A DNA stretch of 64,000 bases, from assembly GCA_028023455.1 (NCBI GenBank), contig JAQFVV010012395.1, positions 7,132,001 through 7,196,000 of the forward strand, read 5' to 3'. Position numbers and translations under genes: made by a program. This DNA is from Epiperipatus broadwayi (lineage: Eukaryota; Onychophora; Udeonychophora; Euonychophora; Peripatidae). Positions within the stretch are counted from its first letter, which is position 1; the number at the start of each line of letters is the position of its first letter. Under the pieces are notes generated by a model. The model did no database searches and was not told the DNA's origin. It saw only the letters and a list, made by a program, of their open reading frames with translations. This document shows positions 11,342-21,371 of the stretch, piece after piece.

Positions 11342-14300
11342 CTGCAGAAAGGAGTTTGCTATTAACTGAAAGGAGACCCTTTGATTCCTCTTGGAGGCCT
11401 TAAAGGAACCGAGCAGGGCAAATTCCTAATGTCCACTCCATACGTTCTTGTCGTTGCAGCTGTTATTACTATGTGATTATTCATATAGTATACGAACATG
11501 GATGGGCTGCTCACCAACACGCATTAGCCAGCGTGGTGAGTTTATTGGCTTTTTACCTCTGAGTTTAAGATCAAGAAACACCATGGTCTTTCTTCTCAGT
11601 GCCTGATAAGGCAGAATGAATATTTTTTTCCAATACATATATACAATTATGACAGACAAAAATAAAGCATGGCCCTTATTCCCAGGAGGCTGTAAAGTCA
11701 CCAACCAAGGCAGCGGTTGGTGGCCGAAGGCGGAGGGTGCTAAGAATCCCCTGATTGTGGACCCAGGCTGCCATTTGATGACGACTTTTTATTTAGGTAC
11801 TTACAACTGCAGATCACTTTCAAGTGAAGGAAGATTGCAAGAATTAGAAGAAGAACTGTCTTATATTAAATGGGACATTATTGGACTTTGTGAAGTTAGA
11901 AGAAAAGAAGAAGAAACAATTGATTTAAAAAGTGGACATATACTCTATTATAAAGGCACACATATTGGAAATACAAGTGGAGTAGGATTCATTATAAATA
12001 AAAAGTGGAAGAACAATATTGTGGAGATTGATGGTGTATCGGACAGAGTGGCAAGATTAGTTATACAACTTAATAGCAGATACCAAATGCAGATAATTCA
12101 GGTTTATGCCCCAACAAGTTCTCATAGTGATGAAGTAGTAGAAGATTTTTATATGGATGTACAAAAGGCTTTTGATCAGAGTAAACAACATTTTAAAATT
12201 GTTATGGGAGACTTTAATGCTAGAATTGGTAGACAAATGAAAGATGAAATTGCTGTAGGTAATTTTGGTTATGGTAATAGAAATGAGAGAGGACATAGAC
12301 TTGTGGAGTTTGCAGAAAAAGAAAAACTTTATATTATGAATTCATTTTTTGAGAAAAATGTTAAAAGGAAATGGACATGGAAGCATCCAAATGAAGGTAC
12401 AGCAGAATTGGATTATATTTTGACTAACAGAAAATACATATTTCAAGATTGTAATGTTCTTAATAAATTTAACACAGGAAGTGATCATCGATTAGTAAGG
12501 TGTAAGTTACGTGTTAATGTAAAACTAGAGAGACAAAAATTATTAAGAAAAACAATATTTACAGTTGATATTCCTAATCTTCAGAAACATTCTAATGAAT
12601 TTAAATTAGAACTTACAAATAGGTTTCAAGTGTTAGGAGATTTTGAACATGATTCAGATTTGAATGAAATTAATATGAAAATAACTGATACACTTTTAAA
12701 AACTGCAACAAAGATAGCTGGTAGAAAAAAGCAGCAATTGACTAATAAAATTTCTACTGAGACTAGAGAATTTATGAAGAAAAGAAGGAATATGAAGATA
12801 TACAAAAATGATGTATTAAAAAGAATTGAATATCTCGAATTTTGTAAAATGGTACGGAAAAGAGTTGAAAATGATATAAGAAAGTATAACTGTGAAATAG
12901 CAAGGAAAGCTGTAGAAGAAAATAAAAGTCTCAAAAATGTTAAACAACATTTTGGTATTGGTAGGAAATTTATATCTGCAATAAGAAAAAAAGATGGAAT
13001 TATTACTAAAAAGAGAGATGACATCATGAAATTGGTAGAAGATTTTTATCAAGAATTATATAGTAATAAAGAACAAGTACCTCCTATATCTATTACATCT
13101 TCCGAATTGCCCAGAATTTTAAATGAAGAAGTGAGACATGCAATTAAGTGTATGAAGAAAGGAAAGGCTCCAGGAAATGATGGAATTATAATTGATATAT
13201 TAAAAGAAGCAGGTGAAGAAATTTTAGCAAAGTTATATACCAAATGTCTAAATGATAAAGATGTACTGGAAGATTGGAAGAATGCAGTAATAATATTAAT
13301 ATTTAAAAAAGGTGATAAAGAAGATATTAGAAATTACAGACCTATCAGCCTTTTATCAGTTTTATATAAAATTTTTACCAAGATAATTACAACTCGTCTA
13401 CAGAGAACTTTGGATTTCCACCAACCAAGAGAACAAGCTGGATTTAAAAGTGGTTTTAGTACAATAGATCATATCCAGGTATTGAGAGAAGTCATAGAAA
13501 GGACAAACGAATATGAGTTGTCATTATGTTTTGGATTTGTAGATTATGAAAAGGCATTCGATTCTATACACATTTCTTCAGTGATTAAAGCATTGGATCA
13601 TCAAGGTATAGATCCAGGATATTGTCATATTTTAAAGAATATTTATAAAAATGCAACAGCAACAATTAGATTACATAATGATACTGGAAAAATCAACATT
13701 GAGAAAGGTGTAAGACAAGGTGACTCCATATCTCCAAAACTCTTTACAGCAGTGCTGCAAGAAGTATTTTGTGGATTAAAATGGGAAACTAAAGGAGTGA
13801 AAGTAAATGGAGAGTATTTAAGTCATTTAGATTTCGCAGATGATGTAGTTGTTTTTGCAAATAATGCTTCAGAGCTGCAGGAAATGTTACAGGAGTTAGC
13901 AGATGAAAGTAGAAAAGTAGGACTAAAGATAAATGTTAAAAAGACTAAAGTAATGTTTAATCGATTTGCTCAAAATATGAAAATAAAGATTGATTATGAA
14001 GAATTAGAAGAAGTTAACAGTTACAAATACCTTGGTCAGATTATTAATACAGATGGAAACATAATGGAGGAAATTAATCATAGAATTAAACTTGGTTGGA
14101 GTGCTTTTGGTAGAAATAACTTGATACTAAAAGGAAATATGCCTATGTGTTTGAAAAGGATGGTTTTTAACAAATGTGTTTTACCAGTTCTTACTTATGG
14201 ATCTGAGACTTGGACACTTAATAGAAGAGCAATACAGAGACTTCAGACCACTCAAAGGAGTATGGAGAGATGTATGTTGGGAGTAACAAGAAGAGATCGA

Positions 14301-14599
14301 AAACGCAATGTATGGGTAAGACAACAAACAGGTGTTACTGACCTTATTGAAAAAATTAAAAGATTGAAATGGAGTTGGGCTGGACATATTGCTAGAAGAG
14401 ATGATAATAGATGGACAATTGAAATTTTAAACTGGATTCCAAGAGATTGTAAAAGACCCAGAAAGAGACCACATGTGAGATGGATGGATGAAATAAGAAA
14501 ATGTGCAGGGGTGTTGTGGAGAAGAGAAGCTAAAGATCGGAGAAGATGGATTAAACTTGGAGAGACCTTCATCCTGCAGTGGATTGATAATGGTTGATG
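11340..14599 (+). mobile_element. RTE-type non-LTR retrotransposon, full-length copy 1
   Basis: The 5' end is GGCTGCAGAAAGGAG, the same terminus as the second copy at 38940, where a target duplication fixes the boundary. A ~310-bp 5' leader precedes one long ORF that runs to a few bases before the 3' end. The element ends in GGTTGATGA and then the flanking (TA)n. A very short 3' UTR and a trinucleotide-type tail instead of poly(A) are typical of the RTE clade. One ORF with apurinic-type endonuclease plus reverse transcriptase and no RNase H also fits RTE. This copy is complete and may be active. Confidence 0.93.
11649..14597 (+). CDS. Endonuclease/reverse transcriptase polyprotein of RTE-type LINE (intact)
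   Basis: The 982-residue product would nick target DNA and reverse-transcribe the element RNA at the nick. Residues ~45-290 are an APE-type endonuclease: LGTYNCRSL (Asn53), LCEVRRK (Glu82), MGDFNARIG and TGSDHRLV. Residues ~480-760 are the reverse transcriptase: [46 protein letters not shown] (Asp632), GVRQGDSISPKLF and the catalytic FADD (Asp731-Asp732). The C-terminal part has the W-rich RTE signature [13 protein letters not shown]...RPHVRWMDEI. I chose the ATG at 11649 because the second copy shares it. An upstream in-frame ATG at 11616 would add 11 residues, and initiation at Met44 is also possible. No stop or frameshift interrupts the frame. Automatic annotation often names such proteins craniofacial development protein 2-like. 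Confidence 0.93.
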   Translation: MTDKNKAWPLFPGGCKVTNQGSGWWPKAEGAKNPLIVDPGCHLMTTFYLGTYNCRSLSSEGRLQELEEELSYIKWDIIGLCEVRRKEEETIDLKSGHILYYKGTHIGNTSGVGFIINKKWKNNIVEIDGVSDRVARLVIQLNSRYQMQIIQVYAPTSSHSDEVVEDFYMDVQKAFDQSKQHFKIVMGDFNARIGRQMKDEIAVGNFGYGNRNERGHRLVEFAEKEKLYIMNSFFEKNVKRKWTWKHPNEGTAELDYILTNRKYIFQDCNVLNKFNTGSDHRLVRCKLRVNVKLERQKLLRKTIFTVDIPNLQKHSNEFKLELTNRFQVLGDFEHDSDLNEINMKITDTLLKTATKIAGRKKQQLTNKISTETREFMKKRRNMKIYKNDVLKRIEYLEFCKMVRKRVENDIRKYNCEIARKAVEENKSLKNVKQHFGIGRKFISAIRKKDGIITKKRDDIMKLVEDFYQELYSNKEQVPPISITSSELPRILNEEVRHAIKCMKKGKAPGNDGIIIDILKEAGEEILAKLYTKCLNDKDVLEDWKNAVIILIFKKGDKEDIRNYRPISLLSVLYKIFTKIITTRLQRTLDFHQPREQAGFKSGFSTIDHIQVLREVIERTNEYELSLCFGFVDYEKAFDSIHISSVIKALDHQGIDPGYCHILKNIYKNATATIRLHNDTGKINIEKGVRQGDSISPKLFTAVLQEVFCGLKWETKGVKVNGEYLSHLDFADDVVVFANNASELQEMLQELADESRKVGLKINVKKTKVMFNRFAQNMKIKIDYEELEEVNSYKYLGQIINTDGNIMEEINHRIKLGWSAFGRNNLILKGNMPMCLKRMVFNKCVLPVLTYGSETWTLNRRAIQRLQTTQRSMERCMLGVTRRDRKRNVWVRQQTGVTDLIEKIKRLKWSWAGHIARRDDNRWTIEILNWIPRDCKRPRKRPHVRWMDEIRKCAGVLWRREAKDRRRWIKLGETFILQWIDNG

Positions 14600-16315
14600 A
14601 TATATATATATATAAAGTTTCCAGATTATGTGTATACAAACTTATTTGATAATACAATTTGAAGAAAAAAAATCAAGAGATTAAAAGTTTGAAATATCAA
14701 AAATATAACTTATTAAATAACTCCAAGAAATCAAACATATTTAATGAATATTTCTGTAGTGTAATATTATTCATTAAATGGATAATGTCTAGTCTAATGA
14801 ATGACTAATAAAATTCAAGAATTAAATTTATAATTTTTTAAATTTCACTATAGAAATACTGCTAAAAATCCTTGATGTTTTGTTTATTGCAATTAAAAAC
14901 ATATTTATTTAAAACTAGATATTAACTAAGCTGATTATATTTTAGATAATAATAGAGAATATGCTATTCCTTTTTTTTCTCAATGAGTCCAATTACATCT
15001 CATTACAATATATTGTACTTCAATAATTAAAATATAGTGATCGTTATTTTAAAAATTATATAATAATGATTATATCAAGGATTTCATGATCTAATAGTTC
15101 GTGCATTCATTTATCAAGATCTTCACTTTAAATCAGGGTGAAAGTCAAGGAAACTTTCCCAATCCAGCTTGGAATTTCTTGAGATAAACAGCGTGCAGCT
15201 ATTCCAAACATCCACGTGATTAGTAAATGAGAATTTTAGATTAAAAATAAAGATTTTAATATATGGAATAATCAGAATTTTAAAGAATTGAAATTCAGTG
15301 CAACTTTTATCATTAGTAGAAATATATGATAAAGTAATATAAATAAGTAGTTTGTAATGATGAATATCTTATATATACTACTTATAAGCGACAAATAGAT
15401 GTTTGCAAGAGATTGGATACACACCTGTGTTAATCAGAACTACCATGATGCATCTGCAATATACACTTGCATGCTTCTTGCTTTAGTTTTTCCTGTGTGA
15501 TTTAGTGCATAATTTGAAATATAAAGTCCTCAGATCAATTTTAATTCTGGCATTTCTGGTGTTTGAACTACTTTTAAAGTCACGAACGACAAAGCCATTT
15601 TATTTTATATGAATATTATATTTAAATATTTTTGTCATTAAGAGAAAAAAGACTTTGATAATATACAATGTATTGTAATTTTTATACATATAAATATATA
15701 TTAAAAGATCACTTATGTTATACATTAAAAGGAAAAAAAAGTACTTCCTATTATTCTATTTCTTTACGATATGTGTTGGGACTATAAAAATAACTTTCTT
15801 TTTTTTATTCAAATCTACTTAAATTATTATTTTTACAGTTGTAACATTCTTTGAATATTAAAATAATCTTTTTGTGTATATTATTAACCATTTCATTACA
15901 AAAAAAGAGGCAATCAGCATAAATTATAATAATAAAAAAAAAATTCATAACATATACAGATGGCAAATATCAAATAGTTTATGCACTGAAATGTTTATTC
16001 AAATGTGTATTGCTTTCATTTGTAACATAAATCTAAAAAAATATGTTAGCAAAAAATGATGATACAGTAATAATCATTCTGATGCCACAGAAAACACCAA
16101 AAACCACACTCACCTACAAACAAGATATGGATGGGCAAAACAAATCAGCGTACATCTCTGAGAAAGAACACCTTTCCAAAATAAAACAACTTTAGTAACA
16201 TTCATGCCCACTTTGATCTGGAAAATAGAAGATGAGTAATAGTACTACCATGCACTTTTAAAGACTAAACAACATATGATCACCATTCTTTATGCATACA
16301 CACGCTGTTTACACA
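14600..16315. other. AT-rich DNA, no supported gene
   Basis: Starts in the (TA)n that flanks the RTE element. The rest is unique-looking AT-rich sequence. A 61-codon frame at 15874-16059 is low-complexity. Nothing recognised. Confidence 0.45.
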
Positions 16316-16412
16316 AGTAAAACTCTCCGTACAGTAGTGCCACTCAGTGCAAGCCAGAATAATCAATGGATGTAGAAAGGTTTTTGTATAAAATCCATAT
16401 CTAGTTCCTACT
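16316..16412 (+). repeat. Truncated member of the palindromic repeat family seen at 36.0 kb
   Basis: The string AAAACTCTCCGTACAGTAGT and the following TGCCACT, AATCAATGGATG and ATAAAATCCATATCTAGT segments align with the reverse complement of the right half of the palindrome at 36020-36178. Only one half-unit is present here. Confidence 0.7.
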
Positions 16413-16889
16413 CATCCAATATTCTCAGATTAGTTTCTAGCCTTTGGATTTCATCAGTGAAGGCCTTGGATCTGAGATATTGATGAGAAAGTGTTAACAA
16501 GAGATAAATGAGAGATGGAAATTAAAAGAAGTAAACATAATTAAATGAGAAGAAAATCATTTGAGAGAATGACAACAAAATTTTAAAAAATTAACAAAAC
16601 AAAGTAATTAATAGATATTCACTATTGTGTCAGAGTAGATCATGATCAAACCCCATCACAATGTTGTTACAGTTTGCCAATCCATAAAATTATGTATTCA
16701 TAAATATGTATAATTTTTTGTGCTTGTTTTGTTTAAATAATCAATTAGAAAATTTAAAATAATATAGACACACATGCACACACATATATATAATTAGTTT
16801 CCAACCAGTAACCACCTAAACATTCACAGTAAATATAGCAACCAATATTTGTAACTGCTGTCAAGGCAACCTTCACACCTTTTTTTTTT
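16413..16889. other. AT-rich DNA with a small hairpin
   Basis: CTCAGAT at 16425 and ATCTGAG near 16471 form the ends of a possible short hairpin that includes GCCTTTGG/AAGGCC pairing. A (CA)n/(TA)n patch lies at 16768-16791. No gene is seen. Confidence 0.4.
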
Positions 16890-17146
16890 GAATTGATCTA
16901 TGACTCTTATTTTGACTATTTATAGTCTCTGCCAAAAGTCTTATGCAATTTTATATTGCTATGACTACTAATATATGGTATGGCTGAAGATCTATCAGCC
17001 CCATATAGCTATTTGAGTTGGATAGCTGGGTTTGAAGACATGTAGATGTCTGAAAATTTCAGATTTTCCACTCAATAGATAACTTTTAGCTAAGTGCTTA
17101 GCTTTGGGTTGGTATTTTTAGATCTAATGTCTGAACCTACCCTGAC

Positions 17147-17189
17147 ACCTCTCTGAGGAGTGCCAAAGCACGAAACCATGGTCAGGGGT
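17147..17189 (+). ncRNA. Type I hammerhead ribozyme 1
   Basis: The order of elements is exact. The stem I 5' strand is ACCTCT (17147-17152). The core CTGAGGA (17153-17159) fits CUGANGA. The stem II hairpin is GTGC-CAAA-GCAC (17160-17171). GAA plus A15.1 follow (17172-17175). Stem III is ACC-AT-GGT (17175-17182). The cleavage residue is C17183, and the stem I 3' strand is AGGGGT (17184-17189), which pairs with the 5' strand with one U.G wobble. All invariant core residues are present. The three-base-pair stem III with a two-base loop is marginal alone, but ACCATGGT is self-complementary and would form an 8-bp helix in a dimer, as reported for minimal hammerheads that cleave as dimers. Confidence 0.9.
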
Positions 17190-17559
17190 TTTGGGGAGGG
17201 GTTCCTGACAGAGATATTTTAAGTGCTAGCTCTGGCTAAGCATTTATCATAAAGCTTGTAGAGGAATTGGCAATCCTCACTGTTCATAACTTACAAGCTT
17301 AAGAGATAGGGTCATGTGATCTATGAATTGATCTATGACTCTTATTTTGACTATTTATAGTCTCTGCCAAAAGTCTTATGCAATTTTATATTGCTATGAC
17401 TACTAATATATGGTATGGCTGAAGATCAATCAGCCCCATATAGCTATTTGAGTTGGATAGCTCTGAAAATTTCAGATTTTCCACTCAATAGATAACTTTT
17501 AGCTAAGTGCTTAGCTTTGGTTTGGTATTTTTAGATCTAGTGTCTGAACATACCCTGAC

Positions 17560-17602
17560 ACCTCTCTGAGGAGTGCCAAAGCACGAAACCATGGTCAGGG
17601 GT
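17560..17602 (+). ncRNA. Type I hammerhead ribozyme 2
   Basis: This motif is identical in core and stems to the one 413 bp upstream: ACCTCT, CTGAGGA (17566-17572), GTGC-CAAA-GCAC, GAAA, ACC-AT-GGT, cleavage after C17596, then AGGGGT (17597-17602). Sequence outside the ribozyme differs by scattered substitutions and a G/T-run length change, so the ribozyme is at least as well kept as the rest of the unit. Confidence 0.9.
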
Positions 17603-17697
17603 TTGGGGAGGGGTTCCTGACAGCGATATTTTAAGTGCTGGCTCTGGCTAAGCATTTATCATAAAGCTTGTAGAGGAATTGGCAATCCTCCCTGTTC

Positions 17698-17700
<3 letters not shown>

Positions 17701-17728
<28 letters not shown>

Positions 17729-20570
17729 TGCATATAATAGTTATAGATTATGATTTAAAGAAATAACAATTTATTACTCAGCATTTCACTTTATTTTTTG
17801 CTGATTTATAGAAACAAAAAAAAGATGTATTAATTTTATTTTATTTTAATCAGTCTACAATTAAAAACTAAATTTTGTAATTTTTTTGTACTTATCAGAT
17901 ATAGATGGAATTTAATTAAAAATTGGACAGTAAAAATTAAGGAATTTTTACCTCTTTAGTCTTCTAACTTGTTGTTCATAAAAAAAACAAGCTATCGATT
18001 AGATAATTTGCTTTTATAACATTTTTCTTATTTTGTAATCTTTTGTTTTAATTAATTTTAAAACACTTCTGATAATTATATTTATTAAAAATATACCAGC
18101 TGGAATTCTCAAACATTTTTTTTCACATGTAAGGAATAATTGTTCATATTGTAGAGAGAGGGATTGATTGGAAGAGAGCTACTTGTGGCTTTTGTAAAAC
18201 ATTTTAGACAAGATAGAGTGTTTTTCTCTAAAGAAACTGCCAAGTCATGTTTAGGAACTTAGCTGTGATTTTAAAGAAAAAAACTTAAAAAATTAATCTC
18301 AAGAATTAAATTATTGCTTAGAGTTTGAATAATTTCATAGCCACAATGCAAATCAGTAAATACATCAAAGAAAGCAATATAGAATAAATATGCTATAGTG
18401 CACTGACTGCTCCTCTCATCACAATCACCATATGAATCCTTTGAAGTCCTGTCATTTTATGGTGTATATGAAGATGTTGAAGCACTAAGTCTTTCCTCAA
18501 TGAAAATAAAATAAGTAAAAAAAGAAAAATGAAAGAGAACTTACTTTTATTTATTCATTTACTTTTTTTTCTAAAATAGACTAACTGCAAATGTTTATTT
18601 ATTGTTGCAATGTATGTATAAAAAACCATACACCTGAGAAGTAAGATTATTTATTTATCATTATTTTTTATATACATTATAAATACCAAATTTGATTTAA
18701 CTTAGATTCATATACATAAAAGTAGATATACATATACATACAAATTTATACTTATAAATTTTAAGCAAAATATTTTTGGTCTCTTAGTGTTATTTAATGA
18801 GTTATATCTTTGATATTTCAAACTTTTAATTTTATTTTTTTTTTTCAAATTGTTATCAAGTAGATGTGTGTATACTACATATCTGGAGACATCTTTTTAT
18901 ATAATCAAAGAATAAGTGGAACAGGGTTTTTTATTCATATTTTCTGCCATCTCATATAGGTAATATTATATATATATGCATGTGTGTGCATTTAATTTAA
19001 TAAAAGTGCCCATAGTTGTAGTAAGAATTTAAAGTAATATATTATCTTTTAAATCAGTTTTAAAGTTTTTTTATCTCAAAGAAATTGGGATTTCTTCATT
19101 TGATTAATTTATTTAAGTCAATTATAATTCAAGATAAAATAGTATTTTGAGGAAAAATGTGGGTTGGGAGAAAATTAGATTTTCAATTAACTCTATTGTT
19201 GAAACTTGAGATACAAAATGTATTTGTAATTAAAAATAGTGCTATAGTCTATCTATTGTGCTAATTGATCAAGAACTTTTTCATTAATCAAAAATGCTGC
19301 AGAAATAAAAGGATGAAAATTGTCAATCCTGCTCACAGAAAAATGTATAAATTGTGGAGTTTTGAAATTCAGAACTTTTTCTTTAAAAGAGTATTAATAT
19401 TCACTGGTATGAAAATGTTCTCTCAGGGAAAATCATCTGGATCTTCTAGAATGGATGTGTTCAGGAGCCAGTGAAAGATTCACACCAGCAGTTATGGACT
19501 AAAATCATACATGGACATACACTCTTAATGAAAGTTTAAATAGCTAAATACCAGGGTAAATATGAGTTGTTGTTTACATTCGTTTATTCTAAGTAGCACA
19601 ATAGCAATATGGATTCCATTAACTGGGTCCATTGTACATTTAATGTTTCAACAATAGAGTGTATGATTTTTTTTCCTTTGATTATATATTTTTTATTTAT
19701 TTTTATTACATTCAAATGTTTGTATAGGTTAAATTCCCAAAATATTAATGGCTCAATTTTGGAAAACAAATAGAGATGGAGGGTAAAAGTCAATTAAAAA
19801 TTCCACCCATGGTTGTGAGCAAACAACTGGAAACATACACCATCCATTAAGAATAAAAAATAAAATAATTTAACATGTAAGATAGATGGTTTGAGTAGAG
19901 TGCAATACTTTCCACTTGTATAGTAAGTCATCTTAAAGTTCAGACCTATTTGGACAGGGTCTTCATAATAAACTTGGGCCTTTGTCATTCTTAGATTTAT
20001 GTGGTGCATGTTCCTTCAGGAAAAAGATATAAAATGGTAAATAATTGGAGCATATTAGAATGATAATGGATTGAGTTTTAAAAAATTACCCTGGTATTTT
20101 GCCTTAAAATTAGATCCAGTTAGTTTGAAGTGCTATGAAGAAAGCATTGAGAACATAGTAATGAAAATGAGTATAATAATTATTTTTAAGACCATACTTA
20201 AGTGCCTTTGATATTAATTTAATTATAACATTAACAGCTATTGTTCTCTCATAACCACATAAATTATAATTACTAGAGTCTGTGTAATATTATGCCTTGA
20301 AATTATTATGTGTCTGTAATATGTAAATAAATTAATACTATGATCATTGAAGAATCTTCTTGATCTAGTGCTAGGCTATATGCCTTGTGGTGCCTTTATA
20401 CCAGTTACCATAATTTTGGCAATATTTGAAATTTTGTGGATATAGTGACATTTTTTAGTGTCACAATACATATAATTTATTTTATTTTTTATGTATTAAT
20501 TTAATTGTTTTTTTGTTCTAAGTGTTGGTTATGGGATTTGGGATTAATAAATTATATTAAGTTATAACCT
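17701..20570. other. AT-rich DNA, no supported gene
   Basis: Begins with a (TA)n/(CA)n tract at 17699-17727 abutting the retrozyme-like dimer. The remaining ~2.8 kb has only short open frames (69-71 codons, 19265-20009) without domains. Nothing recognised. Confidence 0.45.
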
Positions 20571-21135
20571 ATTTTAGTAAGTAATTAGTTATCTCTATAT
20601 CTCAAATTTGAATTATTAATTTTAGTTTTATCATCAATCCATTTATCCTCAAAATTGAAATTACTGAGCAAGCTTGTATTATCTGGATTACAACATCAGG
20701 AATTTTAAGTCAATATATCTACATGATCCGTAGCAGAGGATTCTTCCTATGAAATAATATTCTTTCTTGGAATGTGATGCAAAATATCAAGTTTGAATTA
20801 GTCCTTTCAAAAGTCTTCTGTTTAGGATAAACTTTGCAGACCATTATAAATATAGTGATCGAAAGAGATCAGGAAATAGAGCTAATAACCATTACTTTAA
20901 TCTATTTGTAATAATATGGAATTAATATTACAACATATTTATTTATCTTATTTCATATGTGATATGCAGACTTGGTATTATTTTAGATTTGTGAACAATA
21001 CACATAAGAATGATAATAATCAAGATCATTTGAAGGGCAATTCAAAGTTTGTTTTTATTGTATAATAATTTTATTATATTAAATAGCTGTCCTGGTTATT
21101 ACATGTCATTGACTAAGTGTGTTCTAGTAAATGAG
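20571..21135 (+). repeat. Dispersed ~500-bp repeat, copy 2
   Basis: This is the inverted partner of the block at 2160-2645. Matching strings include TTTTAGTAAGTAATTAGTTA, AATAATATTCTTTCTTGGAA-like, GACTTGGTATTATTTTAGAT and TGGTTATTACATGTCATTGA. It has no ORF or recognised termini. Confidence 0.7.
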
Positions 21136-21371
21136 TCTTATAAAGCACTCCTGGTACAGTAAATTTTGACATGCAATGTGCTAGTGTCTAAAACAACCTC
21201 AAGAATTAAAGTCCAAGTATATTAAATTTTTTCATGCAACAATGTAAGACTCATAATAATATTTAAGGTCTGATATTAATAAATATTAGATCATTAAAAA
21301 ATAAATAACACTAATAAAAACTGGCATGAGTAAAAAAAAACAAACTAGTTTATAATTTTATATATATATAT

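Larger units (their letters stand above)
16890..17700 (+). mobile_element. Retrozyme-like tandem dimer with hammerhead ribozymes
   Basis: Two direct repeats begin with GAATTGATCTATGACTCTTA at 16890 and 17325. They are highly similar, apart from a 22-bp segment (GGGTTTGAAGACATGTAGATGT) missing from unit 2 and a few substitutions. Unit 1 ends in a ~35-bp stretch (17290-17324) not seen after unit 2, which instead runs into (TA)n. Each unit has one complete hammerhead motif in the same position. Cleavage at both sites would release a 413-nt RNA (17184-17596). There is no significant ORF. Tandem small non-coding repeats with type I hammerheads of short stem III are the hallmark of animal retrozymes, and related ribozymes occur in Penelope-like elements. 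Mobility and transcription are inferred. Confidence 0.85.

Noticed and set aside
12626-13027. 133-codon minus-strand frame inside the RTE ORF (also at 40235-40636)
   Set aside because: It is an antisense shadow of the AT-rich, Lys/Asn-rich RTE coding sequence, duplicated because the element is.
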